A DNA stretch of 34,044 nucleotides from Nocardia thailandica NBRC 100428 (GTDB lineage: Bacteria > Actinomycetota > Actinomycetes > Mycobacteriales > Mycobacteriaceae). The stretch spans positions 1-34,044 of the forward strand of contig NZ_BAGK01000304.1 of the NCBI RefSeq assembly GCF_000308795.1, written 5' to 3'. The translations under genes were made by a program, and so were the position numbers. Under the pieces are notes generated by a model. It was given only the letters and a program-made list of their open reading frames with translations, was not told where the DNA came from and searched no databases. This document shows, piece by piece, positions 30,722-34,044 of this stretch; positions within the stretch are counted from its first letter, which is position 1, and every line of letters starts with the position of its first letter.

Positions 30722-31298
30722 GCAGCGGGAGGTGCCGGATCGGCGCGAGCTACTGCTGCGGGCGACCGTGGAGGTGGTCGCCGAACGGGGGTACGAGGCG
30801 GCGTCTTTCGCGCGGATCGTCGAGCACGCGCGGATGAGCAGCACCCGGTTGATCTCCTACCATTTCGCGTCGCGGGAGGCGCTGATGGCCGAGGCCCTGG
30901 CGCTGATCGTGCGGGAGGCCGCCGCATTCCTGCGCGACGGGATCGATCGGGCCGTCGGCAGCCGGGCGAAGCTGGCCGCCTACCTCCGCGGCAACCTGGA
31001 GTTCATCGCCGCCGAGCCCGTGTACGCGAGAGCCGCGGTCGAGATCGTGGCGCACCAGCGGGCCCGCCCGGGCGAGGTCGAGCAGAACGACGTGTCGGTG
31101 GCCCTGCTCGAGGCGTCGTTCGTGGCGGCCCAGGCGGCCGGGGAGATGCGCCGGTTCGATCCGGCCGTGATGGCGGCGAGCGTGCGGGCCGCGATCGACG
31201 CCGCCGTCCCACGCATCGCGCGGGGCGACATCGACGCGGGCCGCTACGCCGACGAACTGGTCGACCTCTTCGACGCCGCCACCCGCCCGAATCCGTGA
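30711..31298 (+). CDS. TetR family regulator, probably autoregulated
   Basis: The GTG at 30711 lies eight bases after the -10 element, with no ribosome site, so the message is probably leaderless; a start further upstream would run through the operators. The 195-residue product has an HTH of RRELLLRATVEVVAERGYEA followed by ASFARIVEHARMSSTRLISY and a ligand domain (AKLAAYLRGNLEFIAAEPVY, VAAQAAGEMRRFDPAVMAAS, VRAAIDAAVP). The tandem operators over promoter and start codon indicate tight self-repression. The YCII-like gene 61 bases downstream is the probable partner. Confidence 0.9.
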   Translation: MQVTQREVPDRRELLLRATVEVVAERGYEAASFARIVEHARMSSTRLISYHFASREALMAEALALIVREAAAFLRDGIDRAVGSRAKLAAYLRGNLEFIAAEPVYARAAVEIVAHQRARPGEVEQNDVSVALLEASFVAAQAAGEMRRFDPAVMAASVRAAIDAAVPRIARGDIDAGRYADELVDLFDAATRPNP

Positions 31299-31359
31299 GG
31301 CGCGACAGGACATTCACGACCACCACCTGCACCGACGAGCCATCGAGAACGGAGACATC

Positions 31360-31698
31360 ATGGGCACCACCGTCACCGACGAACAGATCAGGGCCCTGGC
31401 GGCCACCGCGAAGCCCTACACGCTCGTCCTCCTGCACTGGACACCGCAGCGGAGCATGGACGGCGCGGACGCGATCGAACTCGAGCATCAGCGACGGATG
31501 GTGACGCTGCGCGCCGACGGGGTGATCGCCGTCCTGTGCCCGGTCGCCTCCGACGCGGTGGCCGGGGCCGCGATCGTCACCGTGCCCGCCGAGGACGCGG
31601 CCGCGCTCATGGCCGACGATCCCTGCGTGCGAGCCGGGATGATGCGCTGCGAGGTGTATCCGTGCCACGGCTTCCCCGGAGACACGCTGCCCGGATGA
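31360..31698 (+). CDS. YCII-related protein
   Basis: The ATG behind GGAGACATC gives 112 residues: KPYTLVLLHWTPQRSMDGAD, IELEHQRRMVTLRADGVIAV, AIVTVPAEDAAALMADDPCV, RAGMMRCEVYPCHGFPGD. The Glu-His in ELEHQRRM and the AEDAAALMADDPCVRAG segment match YCII-type proteins, a ferredoxin-like fold with a conserved His-Asp pair proposed to be catalytic. Function is not known. It is the second gene of the TetR operon. Confidence 0.82.
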   Translation: MGTTVTDEQIRALAATAKPYTLVLLHWTPQRSMDGADAIELEHQRRMVTLRADGVIAVLCPVASDAVAGAAIVTVPAEDAAALMADDPCVRAGMMRCEVYPCHGFPGDTLPG

Positions 31699-31774
31699 GC
31701 GATCCGGGCAGCGGGTGACCCGACGCGGCTCCCCGCGACCCGGCACACCCGTCGGCGGCGGGAGCACACCGATG

Positions 31775-31791
31775 CCGCGTCCCCGACGCGG
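31775..31791. terminator. Hairpin between convergent YCII and VOC genes
   Basis: CCGCGTC at 31775-31781 and GACGCGG at 31785-31791 form a perfect 7-bp stem with a CCC loop, right at the stop of the leftward VOC gene. It can serve as a two-way terminator. Confidence 0.5.
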
Positions 31792-32220
31792 TCAGCGGTC
31801 GTGACGGCCGGCGAAGCGCTCGATCGCGTCCGCGCTCACCGGGCTGAACACTCCGACCAGGTTCGCGTCGGGATCGCGGACGAAGAAGACCCGGTTGCCC
31901 CACGGCATCAGGGCCGGTTCGGCGACGACCTCCGCGCCCAGCGCGGCGACGCGGGCGTACTCGGCGTCGACGTCGTCGACGAGGAACTCGAGGATGGCCG
32001 ACCGGTTGGCGGACGCCTCGGCGGAGCCGGGCGCGAACAACGGCACCGTGGCGGTGCTCCCGATCGCGAGGGTCGCGGTCGGCGTGACGATCTCGGCGAA
32101 CACCGGCGCGAGGCGGACGGCGGACGTACCGGTGAGCTGCTCGTAGAAGGCGACCATGGGGTCGAGATCGTCGGTGATGAGGCGGGTCGAGACGAAGGCG
32201 GTGGCGTGGTAGTGGGTCAT
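31792..32220 (-). CDS. VOC (glyoxalase/bleomycin resistance) superfamily protein
   Basis: The 142-residue product has the two beta-alpha-beta-beta-beta units of the vicinal oxygen chelate fold: VSTRLITDDLDPMVAFYEQL, TATLAIGSTATVPLF, then ILEFLVDDVDAEYARVAALG, AEVVAEPALMPWGNRVFFVR and DPDANLVGVFSP. The RDPDANLVGVF ending is typical. Members bind a metal and act as lyases, dioxygenases or drug-binding proteins; which applies is unknown. No ribosome site is visible before the ATG at 32220. It is divergent from a WYL regulator across a 62-base gap holding a palindrome. Confidence 0.88.
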   Translation of the reverse strand: MTHYHATAFVSTRLITDDLDPMVAFYEQLTGTSAVRLAPVFAEIVTPTATLAIGSTATVPLFAPGSAEASANRSAILEFLVDDVDAEYARVAALGAEVVAEPALMPWGNRVFFVRDPDANLVGVFSPVSADAIERFAGRHDR

Positions 32221-32239
32221 GGTGGCGACGGTAGAGCCG

Positions 32240-32264
32240 ATACCGGGCCGATTCCGCCCGGTAT
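32240..32264. promoter_or_regulatory. Palindrome between VOC and WYL genes
   Basis: ATACCGGGC at 32240-32248 and GCCCGGTAT at 32256-32264 are perfect 9-bp arms around a 7-base spacer. The repeat sits about 20 bases from each start codon in the 62-base divergent gap, the best possible operator position for both genes. Confidence 0.65.
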
Positions 32265-32282
32265 TCGTGGGAATCTGTCCCC

Positions 32283-33344
32283 ATGGCCCGCTCGACTGCT
32301 CGTGTGCTGACTCTGCTGGAGCTGCTCCAGGCCGGTGGAACCCATCCGGTCTCGGCTCTCGCCCCACGGCTGGGCGTCGACGAGCGGACCGTCCGTCGCT
32401 ACCTCGCGCAGTTGGTCGAGATGGGGATTCCGGTCGAGTCGGCACGCGGGCGGCACGGCGGATACCGGCTGGCGCCCGGTTACCGGATGCCGCCGCTGAT
32501 GCTCACCGACGAGGAGGCCCTCGCGCTGCTGCTGGGACTGATCGTGGGCCGACGCACCGGCGGTCTGCCGGTCGACGACGAGACCGTCGACCGCGCGATC
32601 GGCAAACTGCGTCGCGTGTTGCCGCGAGCGACGGCGGCGCGGCTGGACGCGGTGCGGTCCTCGGCGGACCTGGCATCGCTCGCCGCGCCGGGACGCCCGG
32701 ACAACCCTGTCCTCGGCGACACGGACCCGACGGTGCTGATGGTCGTCGCCGAGGCCGCGCGCGATCGGCACCCGGTCGCCATCGCCTACACCCGCCGCGA
32801 CGGACGGGCGAGCAGGCGCACGATCCTGCCCTACGGCATCGTCGCCCGCTCCGGCCGCTGGTACGTCGCCGGCCACGAGTCGCGCACCGGCCAGATCCGA
32901 ACCTTCCGGGTCGACCGGATCAGCGAGCCCGTGACGCTGCCCGGCTCCTTCAACGTGCCCACCGGCTTCGACGGGACCGCGGCGGTGCTCGCGAGCCTGG
33001 CCGCGACGCCGTGGCGCCATCGGGTCTCGGTCCGCGTGGCGGGCACCGTCGAGGAACTGCGCGCGCGGGCCCCCGCCGGGCTGATGACGCTGGAGCCTGC
33101 CGCCTCCCAGGACGCGGCGCCGTGGACCCGCGTACGCCTGCGCGCCGAGCGGCTCGACTGGGTGACCACCTACTTCGCCGGACTGGGACGCGCCTTCGTC
33201 ATCGAGGAGCCGGACGAACTCCGCGAGCACGTCCGCGCCTCGGCCGAACGGCTGCTCGCCGCGTGCGGGGACGGTCCCGGCGCCGAGCGTCCGGCCGCCG
33301 ACGGTGTCGGTCGGCAGGCGGGCGACGACCGCCTTGCGCCCTGA
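32283..33344 (+). CDS. WYL-domain transcriptional regulator (YafY-like)
   Basis: The 353-residue protein starts with an HTH (RVLTLLELLQAGGTHPVSAL, APRLGVDERTVRRYLAQLVE) followed by GIPVESARGRHGGYRLAPGY, the hallmark opening of YafY-type regulators. The WYL domain follows at about 155-225 (AIAYTRRDGRASRRTILPYG, IVARSGRWYVAGHESRTGQI, RTFRVDRISEP) and a WCX-like C-terminal region ends at LREHVRASAERLLAAC. WYL domains bind a ligand, sometimes nucleic acid, to change DNA binding. GAATCT at 32271-32276 could be the -10 of a leaderless message. Confidence 0.9.
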   Translation: MARSTARVLTLLELLQAGGTHPVSALAPRLGVDERTVRRYLAQLVEMGIPVESARGRHGGYRLAPGYRMPPLMLTDEEALALLLGLIVGRRTGGLPVDDETVDRAIGKLRRVLPRATAARLDAVRSSADLASLAAPGRPDNPVLGDTDPTVLMVVAEAARDRHPVAIAYTRRDGRASRRTILPYGIVARSGRWYVAGHESRTGQIRTFRVDRISEPVTLPGSFNVPTGFDGTAAVLASLAATPWRHRVSVRVAGTVEELRARAPAGLMTLEPAASQDAAPWTRVRLRAERLDWVTTYFAGLGRAFVIEEPDELREHVRASAERLLAACGDGPGAERPAADGVGRQAGDDRLAP

Positions 33345-33453
33345 CCTGCGCGTATCCGGCGACCCCGCCGCGACCCCGGTGCCCGGAACACCCGTTCGAT
33401 AAGGTACCGATCGGCCCGCGTGTCGTCGCGGGCGCAGGAGGAGAGCGCCGCAG

Positions 33454-34044
33454 ATGCCGATGATCGGACGGGACAGCGAGCTGAAGGACCTGGCCACGCT
33501 GGTGGCCGCGCCCGAGGGCCGCAGCGGTGTCGTGATCGAGGGCGAACCCGGGATCGGGAAGTCCACGCTGGTCGAGCAGGCGGTCGTGGCGGCGGTGGAC
33601 GCCGGGCTGCGGGTGCTGCGGACCACGGGCGTGGAGGCCGAGCACGGCCTCGCCTACGCCGGACTGCACCGGGTGCTGTATCCGTTGCGCCGCGCCTTCG
33701 ACGCGCTGCCCGGCCGCCAGCGCGAGGCGCTCAACTGCGCGCTCGGCATGTCGGACCTCGTGGAGGAGCCGAGCCCGCACCTGGTGGGGCTCGCCGCGCT
33801 GACCGTGCTGGCCGACGTCGCGGCCGAACGGCCGGTGCTGGTCGTCGCCGAGGACGCGCACTGGCTCGACCCCGCGAGCGCCGAGGTGCTGGCCTTCGTC
33901 GCGCGGCGGATCGACGCCGAACCTGTCGTCCTGGTCGCCACCGTCCGCGACGGCGCGAGTTCACCGCTGCGCGGTGCCGAACTGACGACCATGCGGCTGG
34001 GGCCGCTGTCCGACGCCGACGCGACCGCGCTGCTCGACCGCATG
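33454..34044 (+). CDS. AAA-type LuxR-like regulator, N-terminal part
   Basis: AGGAGG precedes the ATG by 12 bases and the frame runs 197 codons to the window edge without a stop. IGRDSELKDL is followed by the Walker A motif GEPGIGKST at 30-38, and LVVAEDAHWLDPASAEVL contains Walker B with the typical DAHWLD. VATVRDG and MRLGPLSDADATALLDRM complete the nucleotide-binding module. Large ATP-binding LuxR regulators (LAL type, about 900 residues) begin this way and end with a LuxR HTH, which here would lie outside the window. Divergent partners are not seen. Confidence 0.85.
   Translation, partial: MPMIGRDSELKDLATLVAAPEGRSGVVIEGEPGIGKSTLVEQAVVAAVDAGLRVLRTTGVEAEHGLAYAGLHRVLYPLRRAFDALPGRQREALNCALGMSDLVEEPSPHLVGLAALTVLADVAAERPVLVVAEDAHWLDPASAEVLAFVARRIDAEPVVLVATVRDGASSPLRGAELTTMRLGPLSDADATALLDRM

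Noticed and set aside
1..34044. tRNA, rRNA, CRISPR arrays or complete insertion sequences
   Set aside because: No regularly spaced repeats, transposase motifs, rRNA-like stretches or tRNA TPsiC-type signatures were seen on either strand.

Overview
The window is about 34 kb of very GC-rich DNA with dense gene packing, many GTG starts and short intergenic gaps. The gene families point to a mycolic-acid actinomycete of the order Mycobacteriales, most likely Nocardia or a close relative (inference from families, not a database match). Families supporting this are an Acg-type nitroreductase, a DesA-type acyl-ACP desaturase, an MmpS-like protein, a PAS-ANTAR protein, an ABC1 atypical kinase, an ECF41-type sigma factor and many TetR regulators. 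No rRNA, tRNA, CRISPR array or intact insertion sequence was seen.

Left part (1-7.7 kb): a small membrane protein cut by the window edge, an NAD-dependent epimerase, an Acg-like flavoprotein, a small recombinase-fold protein behind a Cys-containing 22-codon leader ORF, a small membrane-anchored protein, a DUF1254/DUF1214 protein convergent with a MerR regulator, a possible two-ORF unit, and a soluble PP2C phosphatase. From 7.8 to 13.3 kb lie three related TetR regulators, then (reading leftward from 13.3 kb) a desaturase, an overlapping unknown gene and an ABC1 kinase, suggesting lipid or membrane metabolism.

The middle (13.3-16.8 kb) looks accessory: a 557-base gap, a Nudix hydrolase convergent with a large HTH/helical-repeat regulator, and, divergent from that regulator, a three-gene operon whose members overlap by 4 bp (two small winged-helix-like proteins and a second recombinase-fold protein related to the one at 3.1 kb), closed by a strong hairpin. 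This is the best candidate for an undescribed system.

From 16.8 to 24.4 kb: a small unknown protein, an ECF41-type sigma factor divergent from an FMN reductase plus SnoaL-like pair, several small unknown genes, an imine-reductase-like enzyme, an MmpS-like protein, a four-helix membrane protein, and a deletion scar joining an amidohydrolase fragment to the tail of an MFS transporter. From 24.1 to 27.2 kb a MarR-MFS-DUF1330 operon is divergent from an SDR, with a palindrome between them.

The right end (27.2-34 kb) holds an unknown 343-residue protein, a TetR regulator facing a headless copy of itself across a palindromic promoter, a PAS-ANTAR protein, a TetR gene with two tandem operators over its own start followed by a YCII-like gene, a WYL regulator divergent from a VOC protein around a palindrome, and the N-terminal part of a large AAA-type LuxR-like regulator. 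The recurrent theme is one-component regulators paired with small enzymes, several with visible inverted repeats and apparently leaderless starts.
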